Shown: positions 35,354 to 44,402, counted from the stretch's first letter. The stretch: DNA of 64,000 bases from an uncultured Megasphaera sp. (GCF_900539295.1 NZ_UQBH01000009.1:1-64000), one strand, 5' to 3'. Made by a program: numbers and translations. The notes: generated from the sequence alone by a model not told the origin.

Positions 35354-36165
35354 TGCTTCGTACCTCCTATTCTTTCCAGCATGGCTGCCGTAAATTCTTT
35401 CATCGATTTACAATAAGGGAAATCCGGTGCCGCCATGGACAAGGCAACGGCGTCGGGCCGGCTCAGGCCTAAGTCATATAGATCAGGGCGTTTCGTAAAC
35501 AGTTCTTCCGGCGTCCCGTCAAAGGCCTTGGTATGATTGCCGATGACGATGACCCGCTGACAGTATTCTGCAAAAATATCCATGTCATGACTGATGATGA
35601 GGATGGTCATGCCCTTTTGATGAAGTTCGCTCAAAAGTTCCATGAGCTGCTCCTTATCTTCGCTGTCCTGACCACTCGTCGGTTCATCGAGGATGAGATA
35701 CTGAGTATGCATGGCGATGGCCGAGGCGATGGCAACCCGCTGTTTTTCACCGCGATTAAGGTTGGGCGGATACGATTCGGCAAGGTCCGTTAACTGCGTC
35801 GCCTTCAAGGCTTCCTCGACAGCTTCTTGTATCTCGGACTCACTCATGCCCAGCTGCTTCGGTCCATAAGCCACTTCTTCCCGGACCGTCGGCCGAAACA
35901 TCTGCCTTTCCGGCCGCTGGAAGACGTAGCCGATAAAATGGCTGCGAACGGAGGCATCCTCGCCGTTTATGACCTTACCGTTATATACGATTTCTCCCGA
36001 TACAGGCTTTTCCAGCCCCATGAGCAGGCGGGTCACCGTCGTCTTCCCGCAGCCGTTGCGGCCGCCGAGGCCGATGAACTCGCCTTCACCGATTTTCACA
36101 TTCACACGCTCCAATACGGGAACACCGCTACCGTAATTGAAACTGACATCCTTCATTTCCAGCAT
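35350..36165 (-). CDS. ecfA: ECF transporter ATPase EcfA
   Basis: About 271 residues; the start at 36165 (MLEMKDVSFNYGSG) has AAGGAGAG upstream. The further upstream open frame is T-box RNA. It has Walker A GGRNGCGKTT, Q-loop FQRPERQMF, a signature segment NLNRGEKQR and Walker B YLILDEPTSGQD. It pairs with the ATPase domain of the fused protein to form the heterodimer. Confidence 0.93.
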   Translation of the reverse strand: MLEMKDVSFNYGSGVPVLERVNVKIGEGEFIGLGGRNGCGKTTVTRLLMGLEKPVSGEIVYNGKVINGEDASVRSHFIGYVFQRPERQMFRPTVREEVAYGPKQLGMSESEIQEAVEEALKATQLTDLAESYPPNLNRGEKQRVAIASAIAMHTQYLILDEPTSGQDSEDKEQLMELLSELHQKGMTILIISHDMDIFAEYCQRVIVIGNHTKAFDGTPEELFTKRPDLYDLGLSRPDAVALSMAAPDFPYCKSMKEFTAAMLERIGGTKQ

Positions 36166-36193
36166 CTCTATCTCTCCTTCTATTTGATGACAA

Positions 36194-36480
36194 CAAAAAA
36201 ACCTTCCATCCCTACAAAGGGACGAAAGGTTCAGCTTCTTCCGCGGTACCACCCAAATTGACTCAGTGAGTCCAGCTCTACATGTACGGCCTCACGGCGA
36301 TACACGTTTCTTTGATAGCGGTGGAAATACACCGTCGCACCCTACTGGTCACCGTTCAGGCCGCATCTCCCGAATCCATTCTATCCGCCGGTCTGCGCCG
36401 AACTTCCACTGCCATCGGCTCGCTGTAGCTGCCACAATCGGATATACTCGTTTCGTTCATCGACAACATTTATAATTTGC
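36194..36480 (-). ncRNA. T-box riboswitch, predicted tryptophan-specific
   Basis: On the minus strand the T-box GGTGGTACCGCGG lies at 36241-36253, and the terminator stem (AACCTTTCGTCCC with GGGATGGAAGGTT, seven T) at 36194-36232. Stem I pairs CGAA with TTCG and ATCCG with CGGAT. The loop between reads AGAA-TGG-A, so the specifier is TGG (36376-36378), tryptophan. The downstream S component is TrpP-like, which agrees independently. Confidence 0.92.
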
Positions 36481-36485
36481 TTTAG

Positions 36486-36514
36486 ATTATATACTGGCAA
36501 CGGCTCCTTGTCAA
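36486..36514 (-). promoter_or_regulatory. Consensus promoter of the Trp T-box operon
   Basis: TTGACA (36509-36514), 17 bases, TATAAT (36486-36491) on the minus strand. Confidence 0.9.
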
Positions 36515-36608
36515 GACGGAAGAACCTCGAAACAGGTCTTCGGTTTAAAAGATAATTTTTTCGCACCGTATCATTTTAAATTGACACCGATTATCGAGTA
36601 TTTTCTTA

Positions 36609-36636
36609 TTGACAAATTGCCCATTCATGGTAAACT
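36609..36636 (+). promoter_or_regulatory. Promoter of the SAM-I metQ unit
   Basis: TTGACA (36609-36614), 16 bases, TAAACT (36631-36636), placing the start about 17 bases before the aptamer. Confidence 0.75.
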
Positions 36637-36659
36637 ATTACACAAGACAATTGAACGAC

Positions 36660-36797
36660 ATTTATCCAGAGCGGTGGAGGGACTGGCCCTATGAAGCCCG
36701 GCAACCGATAACACGGTGCTAATTCCTGCGGAAACTATTCCGAGAGATAAAGAATCAAGACCAAGCCTCTTTCTCTTTCGGGAAGAGGCTTTTTTTC
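36660..36797 (+). ncRNA. SAM-I riboswitch with terminator
   Basis: The aptamer has P1 arms TTTATC/GATAAA, then AGAGCGGTGGAGGGACTGGC, ATGAAGCCCGGCAACC, GGTGCTAATTCC and GAGAGATAAAG, all S-box hallmarks. A terminator (AAGCCTCTT with GAAGAGGCTT and seven T, 36763-36797) follows. High S-adenosylmethionine should switch off metQ. Confidence 0.97.
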
Positions 36798-36852
36798 ATG
36801 GATAATGGCGAAGCAAAAAGGTCTGACTATCATATTAACAGGAGGCATACTC

Positions 36853-37683
36853 ATGAAAAACTTCAAAAAACTTTCCATCTTTGCCGCTGCGGCTCTCATG
36901 GCCGTCGCATTCTTAGCTGCCGGCTGCGGCAGCGATTCCCAAACGACGGCATCTTCTGACAAAAATGTCACCGTCACCGTCGGCGCAACTCCCGTTCCGC
37001 ACGCTGAAATCCTCAACGAAATCAAACCGCTCTTGGCCAAAGAAGGGGTCGACCTCAAAGTCGTCGAATTCACGGACTACGTCAAACCGAACCTGGCTTT
37101 AAATGATAAAGAACTGGATGCCAACTTCTTCCAGCACACGCCGTACCTCGATAAATTCAACAGCGAACACGGCACCAAATTAAAAGCCATCGCCAAAATC
37201 CATGTCGAACCCATGGGCATTTACTCCCGCAAAATTAAAGATTTGAAAGATCTTGCAAACGGCGCGAAAGTCGCCATCCCCAACGACCCGACCAACGGCG
37301 GCCGTGCTCTCCTCATTCTCCAAAGTGCCGGTCTCATCACCCTTAAAGACGGCGGCAACATCACCTCCACCGTCCAGGATGTCGTAAAGAACGATAAAAA
37401 TCTCCAGTTCGTCGAACTCGAAGCAGCCCAGATTCCCCGCTCCATCGACGACGTCGACATCGCCCTCATCAACACCAACTTCGCTATGGAAGCCGGCCTG
37501 AATCCTTTGAAAGACGCCCTCTTCCTGGAACCGAAGGATTCCCCGTATGCTAACGTCCTCGTCGTTCGTGACGGCGACGAAAACCGTCCGGAAATCCAGA
37601 AACTCGTCAAAGCTCTCCAGTCTCCGGAAGTCAAGAAATTCATCGAAGACAAGTACCAGGGTGCGATCTTGCCGAGCTTCTAA
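36853..37683 (+). CDS. metQ: Methionine-binding lipoprotein of an ABC importer
   Basis: This 276-residue NlpA-family lipoprotein has a signal peptide and lipobox LAAGC (Cys near residue 25); AGGAGG fixes the start at 36853. Substrate-binding phrases are VGATPVPHAEIL, DANFFQHTPYL and NDPTNGGRALLILQ. It captures methionine outside the membrane for MetN/MetI. Neither metN nor metI is next to it, so the partner genes must lie elsewhere. It is behind a SAM-I riboswitch and before metF. Confidence 0.93.
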   Translation: MKNFKKLSIFAAAALMAVAFLAAGCGSDSQTTASSDKNVTVTVGATPVPHAEILNEIKPLLAKEGVDLKVVEFTDYVKPNLALNDKELDANFFQHTPYLDKFNSEHGTKLKAIAKIHVEPMGIYSRKIKDLKDLANGAKVAIPNDPTNGGRALLILQSAGLITLKDGGNITSTVQDVVKNDKNLQFVELEAAQIPRSIDDVDIALINTNFAMEAGLNPLKDALFLEPKDSPYANVLVVRDGDENRPEIQKLVKALQSPEVKKFIEDKYQGAILPSF

Positions 37684-37727
37684 TAGACAGACGACACAAT
37701 CTTCAATATAATAAAGATACAGAAAAG

Positions 37728-37760
37728 AGGCTGCCTCTATGTAGGCAGCCTTTATCTTCT
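37728..37760 (+). terminator. Possible terminator between metQ and metF
   Basis: AGGCTGCC pairs with GGCAGCCT, followed by TTATCTTCTT. The T tract is poor, so readthrough into metF is likely. Confidence 0.4.
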
Positions 37761-37785
37761 TATCATCTGAGGGGGAAATTGATGT

Positions 37786-38640
37786 ATGCATACTAACGAG
37801 CTTTTTACAAAGAAGACGGTCTTTTCGTTCGAAGTTTTCCCGCCAAAGCGAGATACTCCCATCGAAACCGTCTATCCGACGCTCGATGAACTGAGCAAGA
37901 TCCGGCCGGACTTCATCAGCGTGACCTGCGGTGCCGGCGGCAGCGGCGGCAACCGTACGACAGAAATCGCGTCCTACATAAAAAAATTGGGCTGTGAAAC
38001 GACGGCCCATATGCCCTGCATTTACCTTACCGAAGCCGAAGCCCTCAAAACCCTGCAGGATTTGAAAGCCCGGGGAATCGAAAATATCCTGGCTCTCCGC
38101 GGCGACGAAACGCCGGGACGGGAACGAGCTCACCGCTTCGAGCACGCCAGCGACCTCATCGCCTTTATCAAAGAAAGGGCTCCGGAATTCAATATCACCG
38201 GTGCCTGCTACCCCGAAGGCCATGCCGAAGCCAAGACCGTCGCCGCCGATATCCGCAACTTAAAGACGAAGGTCGACGCCGGCGCCAGTGAACTCATCAG
38301 CCAGATGTTTTTCGACAATACCGTATTTTACCGTTTCCTAGAACGCTGTGAAATCGCCGGCATCAAGGTTCCCATCGAAGCCGGCATCATGCCCGTCACC
38401 AATAAGCGGCAAATCGAAAACATGATTGCCATGTGCGGCGCTACCCTGCCCATCAAATTCCAGCGTGCCATTGCCAAATACGGCGACAAGCCTGAAGCCA
38501 TGTACGACATCGGCATCGCCTATGCCGTCGATCAAATCGCCGACCTTCTGGCCAACGGCGTCGACGGCATCCACGTTTACACCATGAACAATCCGGACAT
38601 CGCTAAGCGAATTGCTGAAGCCGTCAAAAACCTGTTATAA
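37786..38640 (+). CDS. metF: Methylenetetrahydrofolate reductase
   Basis: This 284-residue FAD enzyme reduces 5,10-methylene- to 5-methyl-tetrahydrofolate, which supplies the methyl group for methionine. It shows SFEVFPPK near the start, VTCGAGGSG, ILALRGD, CYPEGH and QMFFDN. A GGGGGA element precedes the ATG. Its place after the SAM-I/metQ unit fits methionine supply. Length is normal for MetF. Confidence 0.96.
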   Translation: MHTNELFTKKTVFSFEVFPPKRDTPIETVYPTLDELSKIRPDFISVTCGAGGSGGNRTTEIASYIKKLGCETTAHMPCIYLTEAEALKTLQDLKARGIENILALRGDETPGRERAHRFEHASDLIAFIKERAPEFNITGACYPEGHAEAKTVAADIRNLKTKVDAGASELISQMFFDNTVFYRFLERCEIAGIKVPIEAGIMPVTNKRQIENMIAMCGATLPIKFQRAIAKYGDKPEAMYDIGIAYAVDQIADLLANGVDGIHVYTMNNPDIAKRIAEAVKNLL

Positions 38641-38699
38641 GGCTATCAGTCGCCTCTATCCGTAAAATGGATAACTCAATCAACAGCAATAAAGGTTTT

Positions 38700-39110
38700 A
38701 GCTGAAAGCCAACGTCTCAAGACGTTGGCTTTCACTTCGTTCAAGACACTATCCGCTTCATACATCACGTAGCCCTAAAAGGATTTCCCCATCGCCGCTC
38801 CGTTGACTAAAACGAATCTTCATATTCTTTTACACTTAATTTATCCTCCATAATATTTACCTTTTCTTGGTCTTGGATATAATTTCGAATTTTTTCATCC
38901 ATCCCACAGTAGTTACACAATATCCTTCTGACCAGAAATAGAGATTCCCCTATTTATACTTAAGATTAGCCAACCGGTCGAACATCAGGTATTTTTCCTT
39001 TAAGTAATCCCATGAATGTAGAAACACTCAATTTCAATTTCGGTAGGATACTTGCCGACATATGCACCTGGGCGGGCACAAAATGCCCACCCAATGTCTC
39101 ACTCTTTTGA
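38700..39110 (-). mobile_element. Decayed IS200/IS605-family element
   Basis: A shortened insertion sequence. The transposase remnant is flanked by two hairpins like the subterminal hairpins of this family: a 14-base perfect stem GAAAGCCAACGTCT (38706-38735 region) after its 3' end, and TGGGTGGGCA with TGCCCGCCCA (about 39072-39098) before its remaining 5' end. It marks the left border of the AT-rich restriction island. Confidence 0.6.
38807..39070 (-). pseudogene. IS200/IS605 TnpA transposase remnant
   Basis: Translation of the minus strand in shifting frames gives successive TnpA pieces. These are VHMSASILPKLKLSVSTFMG and then, after a frameshift, YLMFDRLANLKYK, a stop, GNLYFWSEGYCVTTVG. 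After another shift follows MDEKIRNYIQDQEK to DKLSVKEYEDSF and a stop at 38807. These match the typical central and C-terminal TnpA order (LKGK, ANLKYK, FWAEGYYVSTVG, IQEQEK). The N-terminal third is missing, and two shifts plus a stop inactivate it. Confidence 0.8.
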
Positions 39111-39365
39111 ACAATCACCAGAGTATATCTAGATTGATTGAAAATAATTTTTCATCCATACTAAAATCTTGAAGTAATCAAGATATTTCCATAACCAGTT
39201 CATATATGCTAAATTATCAACTTTCTTCTCTATATGAATCACAGTTTCTAGAATAGCAGTAGCTTTGACATCTCTATTATCCCGAGAAAGTGTTCTTTTT
39301 ATAAAAAACATTGAAACTCATTCACAGAAAAAAACGATTTTTTCAGGTATTGCCGCTACAACAGG

Positions 39366-40043
39366 TTATCTCATATTCATCGAGATATATGACAAAACCA
39401 AGCTCTCATGTTCGGACCCCACTGACCTACATTTATTTTGAGCAACATCTAAAGAAATCCCTAAATCACGAATATTCCAATTCTCAACTTCGCGACCATC
39501 ATCATTTACATCGAACAATCCAATTACATAAATCGGTACAGTAATAGACAGTTTTGCTTGTGGAATCTCACGAATAGACTTTTCGAAATTCGACACCCCA
39601 CTATCGATTCTATTAGCTAAGTGGTAAGATGGGACGATAAGAACACATATATCAGTTAACCCATATGAAAAAGAAAGCTGAAATTTAAAATAATTTCTAT
39701 ATGAGCTTGCGATATTACCAAATTCAACTTCTATTTGGACAGTAATGCGTTCTCTATCATGCCTTGAAAATGTCTTTCGAAAATCTGCCCGAAGGACGTC
39801 TTCATAACTAGCTGGCGTAGCCAAAGGTTCTACAGCCCACCCCTGACGAGCAAAGCAAAGTCGAAAATACGTATTCATTATTTGCTGCACAACATCCTTT
39901 TGACGTTGCTTCGAAGATTTCCCCAGGAAAACAGGGAGAGGACATTTAGCACATATATGAAGAATTTCATTTTTAATATCACAATAATTGTCTGAAGATA
40001 GTATTTCATCAGCAAATCTGTACGAGTATGTTTTAATGAACAC
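39366..40043 (-). CDS. BglII/BstYI-type restriction endonuclease
   Basis: A 225-residue protein starting with GTG at 40043, preceded by AGGAGGGG and one base after the stop of the upstream endonuclease gene. The core VQIEVEFGN followed by SSYRNYFKFQLSFSYGLTD resembles the BglII/BstYI fold family. Asp87, Glu105 and Glu107 are likely catalytic residues. Relatives cut AGATCT or RGATCY, sites with a GATC core. It is co-directional with a Sau3AI-like gene, and no methyltransferase is seen nearby. Base composition is AT-rich compared with the host. Confidence 0.75.
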   Translation of the reverse strand: MFIKTYSYRFADEILSSDNYCDIKNEILHICAKCPLPVFLGKSSKQRQKDVVQQIMNTYFRLCFARQGWAVEPLATPASYEDVLRADFRKTFSRHDRERITVQIEVEFGNIASSYRNYFKFQLSFSYGLTDICVLIVPSYHLANRIDSGVSNFEKSIREIPQAKLSITVPIYVIGLFDVNDDGREVENWNIRDLGISLDVAQNKCRSVGSEHESLVLSYISMNMR

Positions 40044-40044
40044 A

Positions 40045-41394
40045 TTACCCCTCCTTAATCTGCTCTGCGATATATGTATTATTCAGCCAAAAACATTGCT
40101 TGACCATCATGCGACCATCTGGAAGCGGCAATTTATCAAATGAATCGATTCCATGGGGGCGCACATGCGCAACACCACTTTCTCCTTGTTTCGGTAAATT
40201 ATTACTAATCCCCCGGGGCGTCTGCACTAATTTTACGCCATCGCGAATTGTTTGAACAGTCTTTTTCCAAACACGATGGACCTCCTCAAGGCCAGAATTA
40301 GGTATATTCCAAAACATAACACGATCGAATATATACTCACCATTATCCTGTTCTCGGAAAATGACAAACATAAATTTTTTAGGAGACAGGTAATCATAGA
40401 GTTCAGATTCTTCCCAAACCTCTTCTTTGCTCAGTTTAATAAAATCAAATGCTGGGAAAGACATACTTTCTTTGACCTTACCATCGCACTGGACTCGAAT
40501 AGTTTTCGGAATAATATCTGCTTTTTTAAACTCTTCAGCATCGGCAATACGACCAGTAACATTCAAAATCCGTGCCAATAAAATTTCATTAAGGTTCTTC
40601 GCATTACTATCAACATTAAATTTAATTTTGATCTCATCTCGAGTCATTCCATAGTAAGGCCTGACTTTATCGATGATATATTCCTCAAAAGTTTTATTGT
40701 GTAAATTATCTACTGATTTGATAATATGTGGGCTCTCTGAATTACCAAAAATATACTTTTTTAGAATTTGCGTCATATATGATGCCTTCAAAGAATAGGC
40801 ACGCTGTTTTGCAGGTATCTCTGAATACGGTTGCTGACGAACACTAGAAGCATCAGAACCCTTAGTACAAGCAGCTAGGTAAAGCGTATCACCTTCTGAG
40901 ATTTCATGAGCGCGACCCGCTCGAATTTTTCCCATGATAATCTCCCAATCATGCTCAATAATAACAAGGTCTTCTTCTGGAAAACAAAATAAAACAGCCT
41001 GATCAATTCGAAAATCGCCCTTAGACATACCGACAAGATGTTCATAAGACATCAGGAGAATAGTATTGCACTTGCACCAAAACGAACTATTCTTGAAAGT
41101 CTTGCTATGTTCTTCCATATAGTTAATAACATTACACACCAGCCGTTCCTTGGCACGAATTCCATTTTTTCCATGCAGATAAGGCGTGACCTTTAGTTCT
41201 ATACCAGCTTCCGGAAAGTCAGGTTCAGGATTAGAGTTCGGCTTATAACCAAACCAGCTCTCCTCAACAACAGATCCGATAGCACCCTTACCAGTGGATA
41301 AGCGTCCCGTCTTATCAATATCCCGCAGAGGAATATCTATAATTTCCTGTGCGCGTCTCAGGATAGCCTCTCTAGTCGTATATAGTGTTCCCAT
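40045..41394 (-). CDS. Sau3AI/MutH-family type II restriction endonuclease
   Basis: This 449-residue protein starts at 41394 with AGAGGATG upstream. The N-terminal half is the MutH-like nuclease with catalytic Asp59 and Glu66-x-Lys68 (PDFPEAGIELKVTP), followed by FWCKCNTILLMSYE and AHEISEGDTLYLAACTKGS. Next comes YSEIPAKQRAYSLKASYMT. These match Sau3AI closely in order. The C-terminal half is a second, non-catalytic MutH-like domain (ESMSFPAFDF). Sau3AI cuts GATC. The partner methyltransferase expected in such systems is not in the island. Confidence 0.88.
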   Translation of the reverse strand: MGTLYTTREAILRRAQEIIDIPLRDIDKTGRLSTGKGAIGSVVEESWFGYKPNSNPEPDFPEAGIELKVTPYLHGKNGIRAKERLVCNVINYMEEHSKTFKNSSFWCKCNTILLMSYEHLVGMSKGDFRIDQAVLFCFPEEDLVIIEHDWEIIMGKIRAGRAHEISEGDTLYLAACTKGSDASSVRQQPYSEIPAKQRAYSLKASYMTQILKKYIFGNSESPHIIKSVDNLHNKTFEEYIIDKVRPYYGMTRDEIKIKFNVDSNAKNLNEILLARILNVTGRIADAEEFKKADIIPKTIRVQCDGKVKESMSFPAFDFIKLSKEEVWEESELYDYLSPKKFMFVIFREQDNGEYIFDRVMFWNIPNSGLEEVHRVWKKTVQTIRDGVKLVQTPRGISNNLPKQGESGVAHVRPHGIDSFDKLPLPDGRMMVKQCFWLNNTYIAEQIKEG

Positions 41395-41740
41395 AGCATC
41401 ATCCTCTTTTCTATATATAGTTTTATTATGACCTCCTACGCGTCCTGAAGAAAAATACACACATCATGAATATCGTCTTGATTTTGATACGCTTGTATAA
41501 GAACTCGTAGAGAATCCCCAGTGTAACTTTTAGGAGCATAGTTGCATTAGCACCACATCCTCCAGTATTAGAAATCCTATATTGATGATGTCGCTATCAG
41601 CGTCTGGAAATTTTTATAACTCCCTAACGAAAACATTTATCATTATTTATTATAATATCATAAAATTATATCGTTGTTAACACAATATCAATACAGATTT
41701 CATTTATCTCCTATTTTTTATGTGATGAGATTTATTATTT

Positions 41741-41930
41741 TTACAGAAAACGAGTTTTCCACTCATACTTCTGCTTATTATAGTATTCAATGAATCCCAT
41801 ATTGCTTGATTCAGCCCCCCACATCTTTATTTTTCCAATATAATTTGCCTGCTGGTAATAACACTCGAAAGGCATCTTCTCCGTTGATAGGATAGGCGGT
41901 CACCCATTTTACGACATTCCCAGTAATGCA
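41741..41930 (-). pseudogene. IS3-family transposase remnant
   Basis: On the minus strand a short frame reads NVVKWVTAYPINGEDAF, ending at 41811, which resembles the helix-turn-helix region of IS3 OrfA. A shifted frame then reads LNQAIWD and, after a shift, FIEYYNKQKYEWKTRF with a stop at 41741, similar to the OrfB C-terminus. Most of the element is deleted. It marks the right border of the AT-rich island. The rest of 41395-42110 is AT-rich with no gene. Confidence 0.5.
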
Positions 41931-42110
41931 GATTAGGGTATTTATTTGCTAAAATTTTATATGTTATCACATCTCGTAGATATCCGGCAACAATTTAATC
42001 TCAAACCTCATAGCGGTATTTTTCTATATAATGCCCCTAAAGTTAGATTTTTAATCCACTTTTAGTCGTCGGTTCAAAAGAGAAGACAACGTGTTTTTTT
42101 GTTTACAAGC

Positions 42111-44270
42111 CTATTCTTTTAAGACGTAGCCATAGGCGTGGATGCGGCCGTCGTCCTCTTTTTCCAAATAGACGCCTTGGATTTCCGATGCAAATCCGGG
42201 AAGCTCATTAAGGCCTTCTTCAAGAGCCTTGAAGTACTGAACAGCCGTCTTCGACCAGCGTTCGCCCGGCACGACGCAGAGGACGCCCGGCGGATACGGC
42301 AAGGCTCCTTCAAGGGCGATGCGCCCTTCTATGGCGTCGAGGGACACCAATTCGCCTTGGCCGCGAATAAAGGCATGATGCGCTTCTTGCGGACTCATGG
42401 CGTATTCAGGGAAGTATTCCCGGCGGAACAGTTTTTTCTGTAAATCCTTGACCTGATGAGATTTATAGAAGTCATGCATTTCCTGACAAAGCTGGCGAAT
42501 CGTATAGCCGGCATAGCGGTCCGGATGGGCATTGTAGACGCCGAGGAGCACTTCCTGCATGGGGACGTCGTGATCGACAAAGCGTTCAAAGCGGACCAAC
42601 TGGGAGACGAGGAGGCGCAGTTTATTCTTATTTTCGGCCGGTGTCAAAAGGAATAAAATCGAATTTAAGTCGCATTTTTCCGGAATGACACCATTCCCCC
42701 GCAGGTACGTCGCCAGGATATTGGCATGAATCCCAAAATCTTCGTAGGCGCCCGATTCGGCATCGATACCGGGCGTCGTAAGTAAGAGTTTGCACGGGTC
42801 GACGAGGTATTGGCCCGGTCCATAGCCTTCAAAGGCATGCCACTTGGCACCGGGTTCGAAGGTAAAGTAATCTAAATCGCGGGCCATCTCATCAGTATCC
42901 CCTTCCTGCCAAGGCTTTCCGTGAACCGCAGGTGCGACGAAAGGCCGGATATAATGGCAGCGGCGCAGAATATCTTTCCGGGCATCGATACCGAGTTTCA
43001 CGCAGTCCTGCCACATTTTGCGGCCAGCGGCACCGGCGTGGATTTTGGCGTTGACGGCAATGGTGGCAAACATGGGATAAAAAGGACTCGTCGAGGCATT
43101 GGCCATAAAGGAATTGTTGAATACCTTGTGGTTGCAGTACCGAGTCTGGTTGTGGATGTGATTATCCTTTTTGTGGATTTGCGAAGCCTGAGAAAAGCCG
43201 GCCTGCTGTTTATGAACCGACTGGACGACGAGGATACCCGGATCATCGTCATGCAAGTCGAGGAGAAGGGGCGAGCAGTCCTTGAGCATAGGGATAAACT
43301 GTTCGTACCCAGCCCAAGCCGAATCGAAGAGGATGTAGTCGCAGAGATGGCCGATGCGGTCGACGACATGACGGGCGTTGTACAAAGTTCCGTCATAGGT
43401 ATCGAGTTGGATAACGGCCAGGCGGAACGGCCGTTTGGCTTTGGCCTTTTCAGGATTTCGCTCAGCTGCCAGCTTGCGCAGATATCCTTCATCGAAGCAG
43501 TGGTCGTCGACGCCGCCAATGAAGCCGTAGGGATTGCGGGCCGTTTCCAAATAGACCGGAAGGGCCCCGGCCTGAATGAGGGCCCCGATGGCGACGGACT
43601 TGTGGTTATTGCGGTCATAGAGGACTAAGTCCCCAGGTGCCAACAAGGCGTTGGCCACGACCTTATTGGCCGACGATGAACCGTTTAGGACGAAGTAAGT
43701 CTTGTCAGCATGGAATACTTCGGCCGCAAAATCCTGGGCTTCAAGGGCCGGCCCTTCGTGGATGAGCAAGTCGCCTAAGGTAACGTCAGCATTACAAATA
43801 TCGGACTGAAAAATATGGGGTCCGTAAAAATCATAGAGGTAGCGGCCGGCAGGATGCTTTTTGAAAAATAAGCCGTCTTGGTGGCCCGGGCAGTCAAAGG
43901 GCGTATTCTTTTCACTGACATAGTCGACGAGATCGGCAAAAAACGGTGGCAGCACCGTCTGTTCATAGCGGCCGGCAAGGCGTTCGGCAGCAGCGATGCA
44001 GCGGCTCTTGTTGACCATTTCCTCCGTAAATACGACGTCGACCTTATCGATATACGATTCGGGCAGCTTCTCGCCACCGGGCATGATAACCATGATGGGA
44101 ATGCCGAAACCGGTCTCCTCGATGGCATCGATATAATCAAAATCTTGGTCCGACAGGACGGCTACGGCAACATCGGTAAAGTCCGTGTCTTCAATGGGCA
44201 CGATGTCCCGATCGCTGTCGACAAAGTAATATTGTACGTCAAAACTGTAAGCTATCTTTAAATGTTTCAT
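42111..44270 (-). CDS. speC: Ornithine decarboxylase (Orn/Lys/Arg family, fold III)
   Basis: A 719-residue PLP enzyme. An N-terminal wing domain (about 1-110) is followed by the PLP domain with SVHKQQAGFSQASQI, which holds the Schiff-base Lys, and by the C-terminal domain (EGALPYPPGVLCVVPGE). Length and the KQQAGFSQ motif fit bacterial ornithine decarboxylases rather than lysine or arginine forms, though substrate should be tested. It makes putrescine from ornithine and lies next to the arginine/ornithine biosynthesis genes. It has its own promoter. Confidence 0.88.
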   Translation of the reverse strand: MKHLKIAYSFDVQYYFVDSDRDIVPIEDTDFTDVAVAVLSDQDFDYIDAIEETGFGIPIMVIMPGGEKLPESYIDKVDVVFTEEMVNKSRCIAAAERLAGRYEQTVLPPFFADLVDYVSEKNTPFDCPGHQDGLFFKKHPAGRYLYDFYGPHIFQSDICNADVTLGDLLIHEGPALEAQDFAAEVFHADKTYFVLNGSSSANKVVANALLAPGDLVLYDRNNHKSVAIGALIQAGALPVYLETARNPYGFIGGVDDHCFDEGYLRKLAAERNPEKAKAKRPFRLAVIQLDTYDGTLYNARHVVDRIGHLCDYILFDSAWAGYEQFIPMLKDCSPLLLDLHDDDPGILVVQSVHKQQAGFSQASQIHKKDNHIHNQTRYCNHKVFNNSFMANASTSPFYPMFATIAVNAKIHAGAAGRKMWQDCVKLGIDARKDILRRCHYIRPFVAPAVHGKPWQEGDTDEMARDLDYFTFEPGAKWHAFEGYGPGQYLVDPCKLLLTTPGIDAESGAYEDFGIHANILATYLRGNGVIPEKCDLNSILFLLTPAENKNKLRLLVSQLVRFERFVDHDVPMQEVLLGVYNAHPDRYAGYTIRQLCQEMHDFYKSHQVKDLQKKLFRREYFPEYAMSPQEAHHAFIRGQGELVSLDAIEGRIALEGALPYPPGVLCVVPGERWSKTAVQYFKALEEGLNELPGFASEIQGVYLEKEDDGRIHAYGYVLKE

Positions 44271-44322
44271 AGTTGGCCTTCCTTATTGGCTTCAAAAACT
44301 ACCAAATTACCGGTATAGCCAT

Positions 44323-44351
44323 ATTGTACGAAATTCACCGGCCAATAGCAA
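44323..44351 (-). promoter_or_regulatory. Promoter of the ornithine decarboxylase gene
   Basis: On the minus strand TTGCTA (44346-44351), 17 bases, TACAAT (44323-44328). Confidence 0.6.
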
Positions 44352-44370
44352 GAAACACGATGCCATACGA

Positions 44371-44402
44371 CAAAGAAGCCCGGCGCATAAATGCCGAGCT
44401 TC
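44371..44402 (-). terminator. Hairpin after argD
   Basis: GAAGCTCGGC pairs with GCCGGGCTTC around ATTTATGC, followed by only three T. It probably ends the arg operon but is not a strong terminator. Confidence 0.5.

Noticed and set aside
36166..36252. N-terminal extension of ecfA
   Set aside because: It runs through the T-box terminator; AAGGAGAG before the ATG at 36165 marks the real start.
39129..39311. 60-codon AT-rich frame in the restriction island, a possible methyltransferase fragment
   Set aside because: No recognisable motif and no ribosome binding site; probably chance or debris.
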